Source of the DNA: Bacteroidota bacterium
Lineage (GTDB): Bacteria; Bacteroidota; Ignavibacteria; UBA10030; UBA8401
Length of the DNA: 48,068 nucleotides
Direction of reading: 5' to 3'
Assembly (NCBI GenBank): GCA_005792285.1
Contig: SXSI01000031.1
Location: forward strand, 1-48,068
The notes under the pieces were generated by a model. That model saw only the letters and a list, made by a program, of their open reading frames with translations. It made no database searches and was not told the DNA's origin. Both the position numbers and the translations under genes were made by a program. Positions 27,608 through 36,611 of the stretch are shown piece by piece. How positions within the stretch are numbered: position 1 is the first letter of the stretch; every line of letters begins with the position of its first letter.

Positions 27608-27635
27608 AATATATAACAAAATTTGTTTAAGTCAA
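27608..27635 (-). promoter_or_regulatory. Sigma-70-like promoter of the motor-like operon
   Basis: On the - strand, TTGACT (27630-27635) and TATATT (27608-27613) are separated by 16 bases. The start site would be near 27601, leaving a leader of about 68 bases before the TTG start at 27532. It is one of the closest consensus matches in the window. Confidence 0.6.
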
Positions 27636-27641
27636 GCAATT

Positions 27642-27676
27642 GTGCAACTTTTAGCAGAGCCACCAAAAGTGCAACT
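27642..27676 (-). repeat. Paired GTTGCAC direct repeat upstream of the motor-like operon promoter
   Basis: Two identical copies of GTTGCAC (27642-27648 and 27670-27676, - strand) are 28 bases apart start to start. The nearer one ends six bases from the -35 hexamer. Between them lies a weak inverted repeat (ACTTTT/AAAAGT). The arrangement suits an activator or repressor site, but the inverted repeat could alternatively be a weak secG terminator. Binding is not demonstrated. Confidence 0.4.
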
Positions 27677-27683
27677 CAATCTT

Positions 27684-28001
27684 TTATTTTGGCAGGTTTT
27701 GTGGTACTTGCGGAGGTGGTAAACTGGTTTGTGTAGATTGTATTATGCTTTCAGAGTCAGCGGTATTCTTTCCAGGTAGAAATAATAAATTAATAACTAA
27801 TGCCAGTACAATTAATAACGTTGCAAGTATTGTAGTGGTTTTGGTTAAAAAATCTGAAGTACGACGAACTCCAAATACTGCACCAATATTTCCCCCTCCC
27901 ATACTTGAAGCTAAACCTCCCCCTTTACTGCTTTGCACAATAATTACCAGAATTAATAAAATTGATAAAACAATTTCTACTATCATTAAAAATGTAAACA
28001 T
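27684..28001 (-). CDS. secG: Preprotein translocase subunit SecG
   Basis: A small inner-membrane subunit of the Sec translocon. The 105 residues have two TM helices (about 3-22 and 55-75) joined by the conserved loop IIVQSSKGGGLASSMGGG, which is the SecG hallmark. A Pro/Gln/Ser-rich C-terminal tail follows. An AGGA Shine-Dalgarno lies a few bases before the ATG. It is monocistronic here and divergent from tdk. About 150 bases of AT-rich DNA with the motor operon promoter and repeats follow it. Confidence 0.95.
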   Translation of the reverse strand: MFTFLMIVEIVLSILLILVIIVQSSKGGGLASSMGGGNIGAVFGVRRTSDFLTKTTTILATLLIVLALVINLLFLPGKNTADSESIIQSTQTSLPPPQVPQNLPK

Positions 28002-28130
28002 AATTATCCTTTTTTTTTAAAATACCAATATTTCGATCAAAATAAAAAGAAATGAAGTAAATTATTAAGAGTTTTTTTATTTAATTTTTAGTAATATGTG
28101 ATTATTCTAAATTAACAAAAACTAAAGAAA

Positions 28131-28700
28131 ATGGAAAATATAGCACATTCAAAACTAAATTCAGGCTGGATTGAAGTAATCTCCGGTTGTATGTTCAGTG
28201 GCAAAACTGAAGAATTAATTCGACGATTACGAAGAGCGCAAATTGCAAAACAAAATGTAATAATCTTCAAACCAATAATTGATAACCGCTACAGTAACAA
28301 TAATATAGTTTCTCATAGTGAGCAATCATTAAGTTCAACTGTTGTTGAAACTGCAGATGAAATATTTAGTTTATCTCAAAATTCTCAAATTGTCGGAATT
28401 GATGAAGGACAATTTTTTAAAGGAGATCTAGTTTCAGTTTGCATTAAACTTGCTGACCTTGGAAAAAGAATTATTGTTACAGGTTTAGATCAAGATTATC
28501 GCGGTGTTCCCTTTGAACCAATCCCACAATTGTTAGCAGTTGCTGAATATATAACCAAAACTTTAGCAATCTGTGTTGTTTGTGGAAATCCAGCTTCACG
28601 AACTCAAAGAACTTCAAATTCAAAAGAGCGAATTGTTGTTGGCGCAAAAGATTTATATGAAGCAAGATGTAGAAGTTGCCACACAGTTGCTCAAAATTAA
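28131..28700 (+). CDS. tdk: Thymidine kinase
   Basis: Phosphorylates thymidine to dTMP in pyrimidine salvage. The 189 residues carry the P-loop [11 protein letters not shown] (18-28), the catalytic glutamate in DEGQFF (91-96) and the zinc-binding cysteines in CVVCG (148-152) and CRSCH (180-184). It is the first gene of a + strand salvage operon with a nucleoside transporter and a purine nucleoside phosphorylase. The 129-base divergent gap with secG should hold its promoter; I see no convincing consensus in it. Confidence 0.97.
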   Translation: MENIAHSKLNSGWIEVISGCMFSGKTEELIRRLRRAQIAKQNVIIFKPIIDNRYSNNNIVSHSEQSLSSTVVETADEIFSLSQNSQIVGIDEGQFFKGDLVSVCIKLADLGKRIIVTGLDQDYRGVPFEPIPQLLAVAEYITKTLAICVVCGNPASRTQRTSNSKERIVVGAKDLYEARCRSCHTVAQN

Positions 28701-28728
28701 TTCAAACACTAGTTAGGGAAAAATATTT

Positions 28729-30048
28729 ATGGACTTAATAACTATAAGTAGAGGACTTTTCGGAATTGTACTTTTAATTTTTATTGCATTTTTATTTTCA
28801 AATTCCAAAAAAAATATAAACTGGAGATTAACAATTACTGCAGTGATACTGCAAATTGTATTCGCATTATTTGTTTTAAAAACTTCAATCGGTCAAAATA
28901 TTTTTGGAACTATTAGCAAAGGATTTGTTACAATTCTACAATTTTCATCGCAAGGTGGACAATTTGTTTTTGGAAATTTAGGAATTAGTCCAGAAGGAAA
29001 TAATTCTTTAGGATTCTTTTTTGCATTTCAAGTTTTACCAACAATAATATTTTTTGCATCATTAATGGCCGTACTTTATCATTTAGGTATAATGCAAAAA
29101 ATTGTTCAGGCAATTGCTTGGTTTATGTCCAAAACTTTGGGTACAAGTGGTGCGGAATCGCTTTCTGTTGCTGCAAATGTTTTTATCGGACAAACTGAAG
29201 CTCCTCTAGTAATTCGACCTTATATCGCAACAATGACAAAATCTGAATTACTTACGATGATGACTGGTGGAATGGCGCACATTGCCGGTGGTGTAATGGC
29301 TGCGTATGTACTTCTTTTGGGAAGTGCATTTGCAAAAGCACAAGGATGGGAACTCGGAACTGCACAAGTTCAATTTGCTGGACAACTTTTGGCAGCAAGT
29401 GTAATGTCTGCTCCGGCAACAATGTTAATAGCAAAAATTTTAATTCCCGAAAATGAAGAACCAATGACACGCGGTTCAGTAAAAATTCAAGTTGAAAAAA
29501 CTCATTCAAATGTTATTGAAGCTGCCGCAAGCGGTGCAAGTGATGGTGTTCGTTTAGCAATTAATATTGCAGGAATGTTAATCGCATTTATTGCAATTAT
29601 GTCACTTTTAAATTTTATACTGGAAGTTATTGGAAACTCATCCGGCTTGAACGAATATTTATTTGCAACATTCGATAAAAATTTATCTCTTGAATTTTTG
29701 TTTGGATTAGTTTTTCAATTTATTGCATTCGGAATTGGAGTTCCTTGGAACGATGCTTTAAATGTTGGCAGCTTAATGGGAATTAAACTTGTGTTAAATG
29801 AATTCGTTGCATACTCGAGACTCTCAGAATTAATCTCACAAAACGTTTTATCAGTCAAAGCAATTACGATTGCAACTTATGCATTGTGTGGATTTGCAAA
29901 TTTCTCTTCAATAGCTATTCAAATTGGTGGAATTAGTCCACTAGCAGAAAATAGAAGAAGCGATATTGCGAAACTTGGATTAAAAGCAGTATTGGGTGGA
30001 ACACTTGCAACTTTAATGACAGCAAGTATTGCAGGAATGATCTCTTAA
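28729..30048 (+). CDS. Concentrative nucleoside transporter (CNT/NupC family)
   Basis: A 439-residue polytopic inner-membrane symporter that imports nucleosides with protons or sodium. The family core block GQTEAPLVIRPYI followed by MTGGMAHIAGGVMAAYVLLLG is intact, as is FGIGVPWNDALNVGSLMG and the C-terminal GFANFSSIAIQIGGI. Substrate range (pyrimidine, purine or both) cannot be read off safely. Its position between thymidine kinase and purine nucleoside phosphorylase supports a nucleoside salvage role. Confidence 0.93.
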   Translation: MDLITISRGLFGIVLLIFIAFLFSNSKKNINWRLTITAVILQIVFALFVLKTSIGQNIFGTISKGFVTILQFSSQGGQFVFGNLGISPEGNNSLGFFFAFQVLPTIIFFASLMAVLYHLGIMQKIVQAIAWFMSKTLGTSGAESLSVAANVFIGQTEAPLVIRPYIATMTKSELLTMMTGGMAHIAGGVMAAYVLLLGSAFAKAQGWELGTAQVQFAGQLLAASVMSAPATMLIAKILIPENEEPMTRGSVKIQVEKTHSNVIEAAASGASDGVRLAINIAGMLIAFIAIMSLLNFILEVIGNSSGLNEYLFATFDKNLSLEFLFGLVFQFIAFGIGVPWNDALNVGSLMGIKLVLNEFVAYSRLSELISQNVLSVKAITIATYALCGFANFSSIAIQIGGISPLAENRRSDIAKLGLKAVLGGTLATLMTASIAGMIS

Positions 30049-30051
30049 ATA

Positions 30052-30891
30052 ATGAGTGAAGTTTTAATTCAGCAAAATAATTTAAGCGAAGCAGTTTCAT
30101 ATCTCAAAAATTATATTAATGAAACTCCTAAAATTGCAATTGTTTTAGGTTCTGGACTTAGTCATTTTGCTGAACAACTTTCTGATAAAATTATTATCGA
30201 CAATAATGATATTCTAAATTATCCAAAATCAACAGTAGTCGGTCATTCCGGAAAAATTATTTTTGGCAGAATTAAGGATAATAAAAAAACATCTCCTTAT
30301 TTGTGTTGTTTCCAAGGACGAGTTCATTTGTACGAATCGGGAAATATTAAACTAACTTCATTTCCAATTGATGTGGCTTTTAAATTGGGAGTTGAAACTT
30401 TAATAATTACAAATGCAGCTGGCGGAATAAATAAAAATTATCATCCAGGTGACTTGATGTTAATCAAAGATTTTTTGAATCTCACTTTCTCCTCCCCTCT
30501 TCGTGGATTTTTAACTAGTAAAACTAAATCCAATTCGTTCTTCTCACAGAAATTAATTGATGTCGCAAAAAATGTTGCGAGTGAAAATAAAATTAATTTA
30601 CAAGAAGGTGTTTATTGCTGGACAAAAGGTCCATGTTACGAAACCGCTTCTGAAATTAAAATGATGAACTTTTTAGGAGCAGATGCAGTTGGTATGTCAA
30701 CAACTCCTGAAGTTATGAAAGCAAATTATTATGGAATGGAAGTACTGGGAATTTCTTGTATCACAAATATGGGAACTGGTATTTCAAAACAAAAACTTAC
30801 TCATTCTGAAGTTACTGAAGTTGCAAATAAAGTAAAGGAAAAGTTTACAACATTAATGAAAGAAATAATTCTTTCAATCGATTCTCAGTAG
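30052..30891 (+). CDS. punA: Purine nucleoside phosphorylase, trimeric type
   Basis: Cleaves purine nucleosides with phosphate to the free base and ribose 1-phosphate. The 279 residues contain the phosphate-binding GSGLSHF (38-44) and VGHSGK blocks, QGRVHLYE, NAAGGINKNYHPGD and the substrate loop GPCYETASEIKMM followed by GMSTTPEV. These define the hexosyltransferase family 2 (trimeric) PNPs. It starts three bases after the transporter stop. Its 3' end overlaps the convergent SCO gene by seven bases. Confidence 0.94.
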   Translation: MSEVLIQQNNLSEAVSYLKNYINETPKIAIVLGSGLSHFAEQLSDKIIIDNNDILNYPKSTVVGHSGKIIFGRIKDNKKTSPYLCCFQGRVHLYESGNIKLTSFPIDVAFKLGVETLIITNAAGGINKNYHPGDLMLIKDFLNLTFSSPLRGFLTSKTKSNSFFSQKLIDVAKNVASENKINLQEGVYCWTKGPCYETASEIKMMNFLGADAVGMSTTPEVMKANYYGMEVLGISCITNMGTGISKQKLTHSEVTEVANKVKEKFTTLMKEIILSIDSQ

Positions 30892-31499
30892 CGACTTTTT
30901 ACTAATTTATTAATATCCTTAACAAGTTGATTCATTGATTCGACTTCATCTGAATCGTAATATCCTCTGATATAAAATCTTTTATCAATCAAAACAAATT
31001 TTGAACTATGAATTATTGGTTCTTCCAGAGTTAAACTTTCCTCACTTACTGGCAAATTAAATCCATTTTTAATTAAAGAGTATAATTTTATTTTATCATC
31101 TCTTAAAAATAACCATTGATCTTTTGGAGCCTCGAATGCATCGGCATAAGAATTCAACGCTTCTAAATTATCTCTATCAGGATCTACCGTAATTGAAACT
31201 AATCTGACTTTGGAAGTATCAATATCCAAACTCAATTCCTTCATTGTCATTGTCATAGTTGGACAAATTCCTGCGCAATTAGTAAATATAAAATCTACTA
31301 CCCAAACTTTATTTCTAAAATGATCAAGAGTAATAGTTTTTCCACTACGTTCAGTTAATCTAAAATTTGGAAGAAGTCCGTATTTGGGAAGTTTAGGATT
31401 TGATTCAAGATACCAACTATAGAAAATGAAAAATGAAATGGAAGTAATTATAAATAGTATTAATCCATAAATCGAATATTTTTGAAATGGCGTTTTCAT
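30885..31499 (-). CDS. SCO1/SenC-type copper chaperone for cytochrome oxidase
   Basis: A membrane-anchored thioredoxin-fold protein that helps load CuA in subunit II. The 204 residues have an N-terminal TM helix (about 10-28). The copper-binding CAGIC motif (Cys75 and Cys79) and a distal histidine (His164, in IIHSSKF) complete the usual Cys-Cys-His site. It is the last gene of the 17-gene respiratory operon and overlaps the ABC permease gene (ATGA). The copper site is intact, so an active chaperone is likely. Confidence 0.93.
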   Translation of the reverse strand: MKTPFQKYSIYGLILFIITSISFFIFYSWYLESNPKLPKYGLLPNFRLTERSGKTITLDHFRNKVWVVDFIFTNCAGICPTMTMTMKELSLDIDTSKVRLVSITVDPDRDNLEALNSYADAFEAPKDQWLFLRDDKIKLYSLIKNGFNLPVSEESLTLEEPIIHSSKFVLIDKRFYIRGYYDSDEVESMNQLVKDINKLVKSRY

Positions 31500-32251
31500 A
31501 TTCTTCTTTTATTCAAAATTTTAATGGAAATAAAATAAAATATTATCGTTAGTGAAATAATTAATAAATATGAAAAATATAGCTCGGAGATATTTACATT
31601 TTGACTTTCAAACCAAATTGATTCAATTAGTTTAAAACCATAAAACAACGGATTGAAACTAATAATAGTTTGTAAAAACTGCGGTGCGGTTTGAATTGGA
31701 AATACACTTCCAGACAACAACCAAAGTGGAACTAAAATCAGATTCATTATTGCATGATAACCTTGTGTGGTTTCATACATTGTTGAAAGTGAAAATCCAA
31801 TTGTTGTAAAAAATATTGAGAGTGTAAATAAATTAACTAAACTCCAAATAATTGTGGCAATGTTCATTTCAATTCCAATTAATGGAAGAATTAGTAAACT
31901 TAATAGTGATTGAATAAACGCTAAAACTGAACCACCAATAATTTTTCCAAATGAAATCTCAGAAATCGAAGCTGGAGAAACAAACAATGATTTTAATGAT
32001 CCATTATGTCTATCGTCGATAAGAGAAATTGTAGAAAATATTGCAGAAAACATTAATTGAAGCATAATAGTTCCGGGAAAAAAATATTGAAGGTAGTTGA
32101 TACTTTTATTGTAATGTGCTAATCCAAATGAACTTCCGAAGCCGCTTCCTAAAATAAACCATAAAATTAATGGCGTTCCTGTTAATCCAATAATTCTTGC
32201 AGGTTGTCTTATAAATTTTTTTACATCGTAATATGCAATTGAAAACCACAT
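31496..32251 (-). CDS. ABC-2 type transporter permease
   Basis: A 251-residue inner-membrane permease with about six helices. It has the ABC-2 family block around DDRHNGSLKSLFVSPASISEISFGK and a following TM region, plus the FNPLFYGFKL motif near the end. It is paired with the ATPase gene one base upstream. The substrate is unknown. Its place between the heme O synthase and SCO genes suggests a role in oxidase assembly or copper/heme handling, but the sequence alone does not show it. NosFY-like pairs for metal-site assembly are a comparison, not an identification. Confidence 0.85.
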   Translation of the reverse strand: MWFSIAYYDVKKFIRQPARIIGLTGTPLILWFILGSGFGSSFGLAHYNKSINYLQYFFPGTIMLQLMFSAIFSTISLIDDRHNGSLKSLFVSPASISEISFGKIIGGSVLAFIQSLLSLLILPLIGIEMNIATIIWSLVNLFTLSIFFTTIGFSLSTMYETTQGYHAIMNLILVPLWLLSGSVFPIQTAPQFLQTIISFNPLFYGFKLIESIWFESQNVNISELYFSYLLIISLTIIFYFISIKILNKRRI

Positions 32252-32252
32252 A

Positions 32253-33149
32253 TTAATTTTTATTATTAAATGAACTTAAATAAATATCTTCGATGTCGGG
32301 ATTTTCAATTGTCATTTCTTGTAATAATTCCGGATTGTTTTGCAATATGGTTTTCAAAGAATTGAGATCATGAATTTTAAAACGATAAGTAGAATCATTT
32401 TGAGCAATTTGTTGCATAGTATATTCTAAAAAATTCTTTTTATTTGCTAAATAATAATTTTTTGGAATAGAAATTATTTTATGCGATAAGAATTTTTTAA
32501 AATTATTTATTAAATCCTGAAAGACAATCTCACCTTTTTTAATTACAATAATATTGTCAGCATATTCAACTTCCGAGAGTGAATGCGTTGAAAAGAGCAA
32601 AGTTAAATTATTACTCGCAACTTCTTTTTGAAGAATATTCCATATTTCGTTTTTGGTTTCAACATCAACATGAACAAAAGGTTCATCATAAAATAAAATT
32701 TTTGGTTTATGAATTAGTGATCTAATTATATCAACTTTTCTTTTGGAGCCACCTGATAGTTTTTTTACAAATGTATTTTTCTCATTAGTTAAGGTAAACT
32801 TCTCTAAATATTCATCAATCAACAAAGTTGTTGTATTAACATTTAATGAATAAAGTTTAGAATGAAGAAGCAGGTTTTCAAATAGAGTTAATTTTTCATC
32901 AGAAGTTGTACTTTGAAAAACTACACCAATATCTTTTGAATTTATTTTTACGGGAATTTCATTTGAATAATTAAATATTTCACCTTTCAATGGAGTAACT
33001 AATCCAACAAGAATATTAAATAAAGTTGTTTTCCCCGATCCGTTTGAACCAACAAGTGCTGTAATTTTTCCTGTTGGAATATTGCACGAAATAGAATTTA
33101 AAACTATTGATTTTCCATACGAGAATGATAGATTTGAAACTTTTATCAT
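32253..33149 (-). CDS. ABC transporter ATP-binding protein
   Basis: The cytoplasmic ATPase subunit that should work with the adjacent ABC-2 permease. The 298 residues show Walker A GSNGSGKTT (34-42), signature LSGGSKRK (131-138), Walker B ILFYDEP (151-157) and the H-loop histidine in FSTHSLSEVEY. After the nucleotide-binding domain (about 1-215) comes an extra C-terminal domain of about 80 residues, as in many ABC-2 exporters. It lies one base after the heme O synthase stop. Confidence 0.92.
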   Translation of the reverse strand: MIKVSNLSFSYGKSIVLNSISCNIPTGKITALVGSNGSGKTTLFNILVGLVTPLKGEIFNYSNEIPVKINSKDIGVVFQSTTSDEKLTLFENLLLHSKLYSLNVNTTTLLIDEYLEKFTLTNEKNTFVKKLSGGSKRKVDIIRSLIHKPKILFYDEPFVHVDVETKNEIWNILQKEVASNNLTLLFSTHSLSEVEYADNIIVIKKGEIVFQDLINNFKKFLSHKIISIPKNYYLANKKNFLEYTMQQIAQNDSTYRFKIHDLNSLKTILQNNPELLQEMTIENPDIEDIYLSSFNNKN

Positions 33150-33150
33150 T

Positions 33151-34041
33151 TTAGATTTTGTAAAAAGCCATCAGAAAAAAAACAATTGGCAAGTAAATCA
33201 ACCCAGAATAAAATAATTTACGTGCATTTTTATTTACATTGGCAATATCTTCTACTTTATATGAAATAACATATAACGAAAATTTTATTCCATAATAAAT
33301 AAAAACTGATCCAATTATTAACATTATGTAAAAATACTCAATTGAGACAAATGGAATTACTGCTGGCATTAAACTAACTGGAAAAAGTGCAAACATGTTA
33401 AACAAAATTTGCCCACCTAATGATTTCCCTGTTGAATCCGTTACTGGTAAAATTTTATAATCTGCAAGTTTATAATCTTTACGATAAAGCCAACCCAAAG
33501 AATAAAAATGTGGAATCTGCCACAAAAATAAAATCGCAAAAACAATCCAGGCACCTTGATCAATTCTATTTGTTACAGCAGTCCATCCGATAACTGGAGG
33601 AAGAGCGCCGGGAATTGCTCCAATAATAGTTGAGAAAACTGAAATTCTTTTAAATGGAGTATAAATAATTATATAACTAATTACAGTTCCAATTGCAGCA
33701 AGAAAGGAAATTGTTGAAAGATTATAAAATGAAAATAGTGTTCCGCTAATTCCTAAAACAGTTGCATAAATCCAACCAACTCGAGTTGAAATGTTATTAT
33801 TAACTAGTGGCCTTCCTTCTGTTCGCTTCATTAACGAATCGTATTTTTTTTCGATCAGTTGATTTAAGATTGAAGCACATCCCCCCAATAAAAAAGTTGA
33901 GATTACTACATTTATTAAATAGTTGTATTTAATTAAGAAATCTGTACCGACAGGAATTGCTATGTAGCAACTCATCACTGCAGTAAAAACAGAAAGAAGA
34001 GTTAACTCAGGTTTTAGGATAATCCAATAATCTTTAAGCAT
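33151..34041 (-). CDS. ctaB: Protoheme IX farnesyltransferase (heme O synthase)
   Basis: Inner-membrane UbiA-family enzyme that adds farnesyl to heme b, giving heme O for the oxidase. From the ATG at 34039-34041 it has 296 residues and about eight or nine helices. The prenyl-substrate motif is read in NQLIEKKYDSLMKRTEGRPL; the first aspartate of the usual DxxxD is replaced (E or K at that place), while MKRTxxRPL is intact. IYTPFKR and GAIPGALPPVIGW are also typical of CtaB. A longer frame to 34113 is rejected because it overlaps ctaA and adds a charged, non-conserved extension. Confidence 0.93.
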   Translation of the reverse strand: MLKDYWIILKPELTLLSVFTAVMSCYIAIPVGTDFLIKYNYLINVVISTFLLGGCASILNQLIEKKYDSLMKRTEGRPLVNNNISTRVGWIYATVLGISGTLFSFYNLSTISFLAAIGTVISYIIIYTPFKRISVFSTIIGAIPGALPPVIGWTAVTNRIDQGAWIVFAILFLWQIPHFYSLGWLYRKDYKLADYKILPVTDSTGKSLGGQILFNMFALFPVSLMPAVIPFVSIEYFYIMLIIGSVFIYYGIKFSLYVISYKVEDIANVNKNARKLFYSGLIYLPIVFFLMAFYKI

Positions 34042-34052
34042 GTTTAATTTAT

Positions 34053-35075
34053 TTATTTTAAATATGAACTTGCTTCTTTTTTCATTCTTAATAAAGATAA
34101 AGTTAATCCCCAAGTTAAGCCCAATGTTAATGCACCAAGTACAACATGAGTTGTTGTAATAAAAACAGATTTTCTAGTCAACACTGTTAATAATCCCAAA
34201 ATAAATTGAGAACAGACCATCAGAATTAAAACTAAGCTAATTGTTTTGATTTTTTTAGGAAAAATATTATTAGATGTTTTTTTCAATTTAGTAAACAGAA
34301 ATATAATTCCTATAACAACAACATAAGCCCAAGTTCGATGAATCATATGATACATTATTTGAAAGCTTGATAATGGACCATCAGCATATAATCGGATATT
34401 TTTTTCAATCTGTAGATTATTATACTTCTCAAGATTTTCAGAATTTAAAGATGGAAATATTTGTCCGTATGAAAGTGGAAAATCAGGAACAGCCAAACCA
34501 GATTCCGTATGTCTCATCCAAGCACCAAAAATAAGTTGGAAATAAATTATTCCGAAAACTATTAATGATATTTTTGAGAGCTTTGAAATTGATTCTAAAT
34601 TCGTTGAATTATCAAAACTACTTTGATTATGCCACCATTTAGTTTGGATAATATGAGTTGTAATAATCAGACAAAAAAATGTTTGAGCTAAAGTTGCGTG
34701 GAAAGTTGATATTAAATCTGGTAAAAGAAATAGTACAGTTAATCCACCAAGTAATCCTTGGAAACAAACTGTAACTAAAGCAATCCAACTTAATTTTTTC
34801 ACCCATTTTCTTTGTTCAAATTTATGTGTAAGAAAAACTAAAATTATTGTTAGAAAACCAATTCCACTTGCGATCAATCTGTGAAGATGTTCATAAAATA
34901 TTCCACCAACCCACATTGAAGGTGGAAAAGTATACATATTATATCCGTAAGTATTTGGCCAATCAGGAACTGCCAAGCCACTTTTTGTACTTGTGACTAA
35001 GCCACCAGCAATAATTAAAATTGCAACTGAGAAAATTAAAAAAGCAGTATATCGGTGAAGCAGTTTACTATACAT
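34053..35075 (-). CDS. ctaA: Heme A synthase (COX15/CtaA)
   Basis: Inner-membrane monooxygenase that oxidises the heme O methyl group to the formyl group of heme A. The 340 residues form about eight helices as two similar four-helix halves. The heme-ligand and substrate motifs are GGLVTSTKSGLAVPDWPNTYG followed by FYEHLHRLIAS in the first half and HTESGLAVPDFPLSYGQI and MIHRTWAYVV in the second. It follows coxB by ten bases and precedes ctaB. Its presence shows an A-type heme oxidase. Confidence 0.95.
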   Translation of the reverse strand: MYSKLLHRYTAFLIFSVAILIIAGGLVTSTKSGLAVPDWPNTYGYNMYTFPPSMWVGGIFYEHLHRLIASGIGFLTIILVFLTHKFEQRKWVKKLSWIALVTVCFQGLLGGLTVLFLLPDLISTFHATLAQTFFCLIITTHIIQTKWWHNQSSFDNSTNLESISKLSKISLIVFGIIYFQLIFGAWMRHTESGLAVPDFPLSYGQIFPSLNSENLEKYNNLQIEKNIRLYADGPLSSFQIMYHMIHRTWAYVVVIGIIFLFTKLKKTSNNIFPKKIKTISLVLILMVCSQFILGLLTVLTRKSVFITTTHVVLGALTLGLTWGLTLSLLRMKKEASSYLK

Positions 35076-35085
35076 TAAACAACTT

Positions 35086-36363
35086 TTATTCTGAAGCTAC
35101 TAATTCAGCTTCTTTTTCTTTCATCCAAATATCATATTCTTCTTGAGTTTGAATATTTACATATCCGCGCATTCTGTAATGACCTAATCCGCAAAGTTGC
35201 GCACAAGCCATTTCAATTGGAGTTGCTAATGCGATTGAAATATTTTTTATTCCTGCAATTTTTAATTGTTCAAGTGACAAATCGGTTACAGCAGATCCTT
35301 TAGAAATTGATGCTGAGCTATAATCTTCCCAAAAAATAAAGTAATTCAATTTTGCTTTTTGTCGAGCAGTTACTTGCGAAATATTATTTTGAAGTAATAT
35401 TGAAACAAAGTCATCAATTAATGGAGTTCCCATTGGAACAAGAATATTTCCTGTTGCATCTTCGTAATCTTCAGTTGTTAATAATGTTTGAAGTGCAGGA
35501 TTTACTTTTCTTGCTTTAACTTTCGATATTGAATTATCGACAAGAGCTTTCACATTATCTGCATCTAAAAGCATTCCGCTGTAAAGAACATCATTTCCAT
35601 TTTTAGTTGCATTTTCCATTAAAATATAATTTTTTAAATTTCCACCAGCTGAAATTGTTAATTCTTCAATTTTAGGTAAAATTATATTTTTAGTCGCAGG
35701 TAATTTTGTTAAATCATATGTTTGAATAGTTTCATTTTGAACTTCAAGTGAAGTTTTTATTGGCTTAAACCACATCGGGATTAATTGTCCAGGCATTGCG
35801 TCATGCTTCGCTCTTAAAACTGGAAAGGATAAAGAATGTATAACATCTTTCGAACCCAAATAAATTATTACAGGTTTATTTACCGGAATATTTAATTGAT
35901 TATTTGTAATCACATCATCTTTTGCATCTTCATTTTCTCTATCAATTCCAATTGGATTATCTGCACTAATTAAGGAAACATCCGTTCTTCCGAATTTGCC
36001 ATCAACTCCTGGATAATGAACATTCCAAGCAAACTGTTCTCCGATAATTCGAACGATTGTAGATTCTTCTTTTGCAGGAAACTCAACAACTCTTTCTGCC
36101 CAAAGTGGCATTGCAAATGCAGTTAATAAAATAGTTTCAAAAAATACCAGCGCAACTTCAAGCCATGTTGATGTTTTAGTGGTTACTCCTGTATAATTTG
36201 CAACTGGATTATTAGATTTACGAAATTTATAAATTGAATAATAAAAGAAAACACTCCAACCAATTGCAAGTATGAACATGATCCAATGAATAAGCGCGAG
36301 CATTTCATCTATTTTATATCCATTTTCGGATGCATCTAATGGTAAATTTAAAAATTCTCTCAT
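35086..36363 (-). CDS. coxB: Cytochrome c oxidase subunit II with a long insertion in the CuA domain
   Basis: Carries the CuA centre that receives electrons from cytochrome c. Two N-terminal TM helices (about 22-44 and 67-87) precede the periplasmic cupredoxin domain. The copper ligands are in VIHSLSFP (His176) and CAQLCGLGHYRM (Cys387, Cys391, His395, Met398), so CuA is complete. At 425 residues the protein is about 180 longer than usual. The extra residues lie inside the CuA domain, between the MWFKP strand (197-201) and the ligand loop. The insert includes three degenerate repeats of about 40 residues (about 247-287, 293-335 and 341-381). The start overlaps the preceding small gene (ATGA). 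Confidence 0.95.
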   Translation of the reverse strand: MREFLNLPLDASENGYKIDEMLALIHWIMFILAIGWSVFFYYSIYKFRKSNNPVANYTGVTTKTSTWLEVALVFFETILLTAFAMPLWAERVVEFPAKEESTIVRIIGEQFAWNVHYPGVDGKFGRTDVSLISADNPIGIDRENEDAKDDVITNNQLNIPVNKPVIIYLGSKDVIHSLSFPVLRAKHDAMPGQLIPMWFKPIKTSLEVQNETIQTYDLTKLPATKNIILPKIEELTISAGGNLKNYILMENATKNGNDVLYSGMLLDADNVKALVDNSISKVKARKVNPALQTLLTTEDYEDATGNILVPMGTPLIDDFVSILLQNNISQVTARQKAKLNYFIFWEDYSSASISKGSAVTDLSLEQLKIAGIKNISIALATPIEMACAQLCGLGHYRMRGYVNIQTQEEYDIWMKEKEAELVASE

Positions 36364-36611
36364 AAATTATTTAATTCATTTGTGATTTTTGATTTCAATT
36401 TTTTAATTCTAAACATTACAACTACAAAAAATGATATTATACTTCCAAGAACAACTCCTGTTATTCCTAATAAAGAAATAATTGACAAACTCAATGCATT
36501 TGTTGTTTGAGTTGGTTCGGTTGAACTTATACAAGTTGAACATGCAACCGAAGTTGCTTGAAATATTATTATTACAAAAAATAAAATAAAAAATAACTTG
36601 AAATTTTTCAT
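36360..36611 (-). CDS. Small membrane protein of the oxidase operon (83 residues)
   Basis: A hydrophobic protein with a signal-like N-terminus (about 5-22), a short Cys/Ser/Thr-rich segment (ACSTCISSTEPT) and a second helix (about 42-66) with a basic tail. The ATG at 36609-36611 is preferred because it overlaps the upstream stop as ATGA; a TTG two codons further up is less likely. I do not recognise the family. Its place between two oxidase genes suggests an accessory subunit or assembly factor. The CxxC pair could bind metal, but this is only a possibility. Confidence 0.65.
   Translation of the reverse strand: MKNFKLFFILFFVIIIFQATSVACSTCISSTEPTQTTNALSLSIISLLGITGVVLGSIISFFVVVMFRIKKLKSKITNELNNL

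Noticed and set aside
34042-34113. N-terminal extension of ctaB overlapping ctaA
   Set aside because: The extension is charged and not part of the family; the internal ATG at 34041 gives normal length and an eleven-base gap after ctaA.
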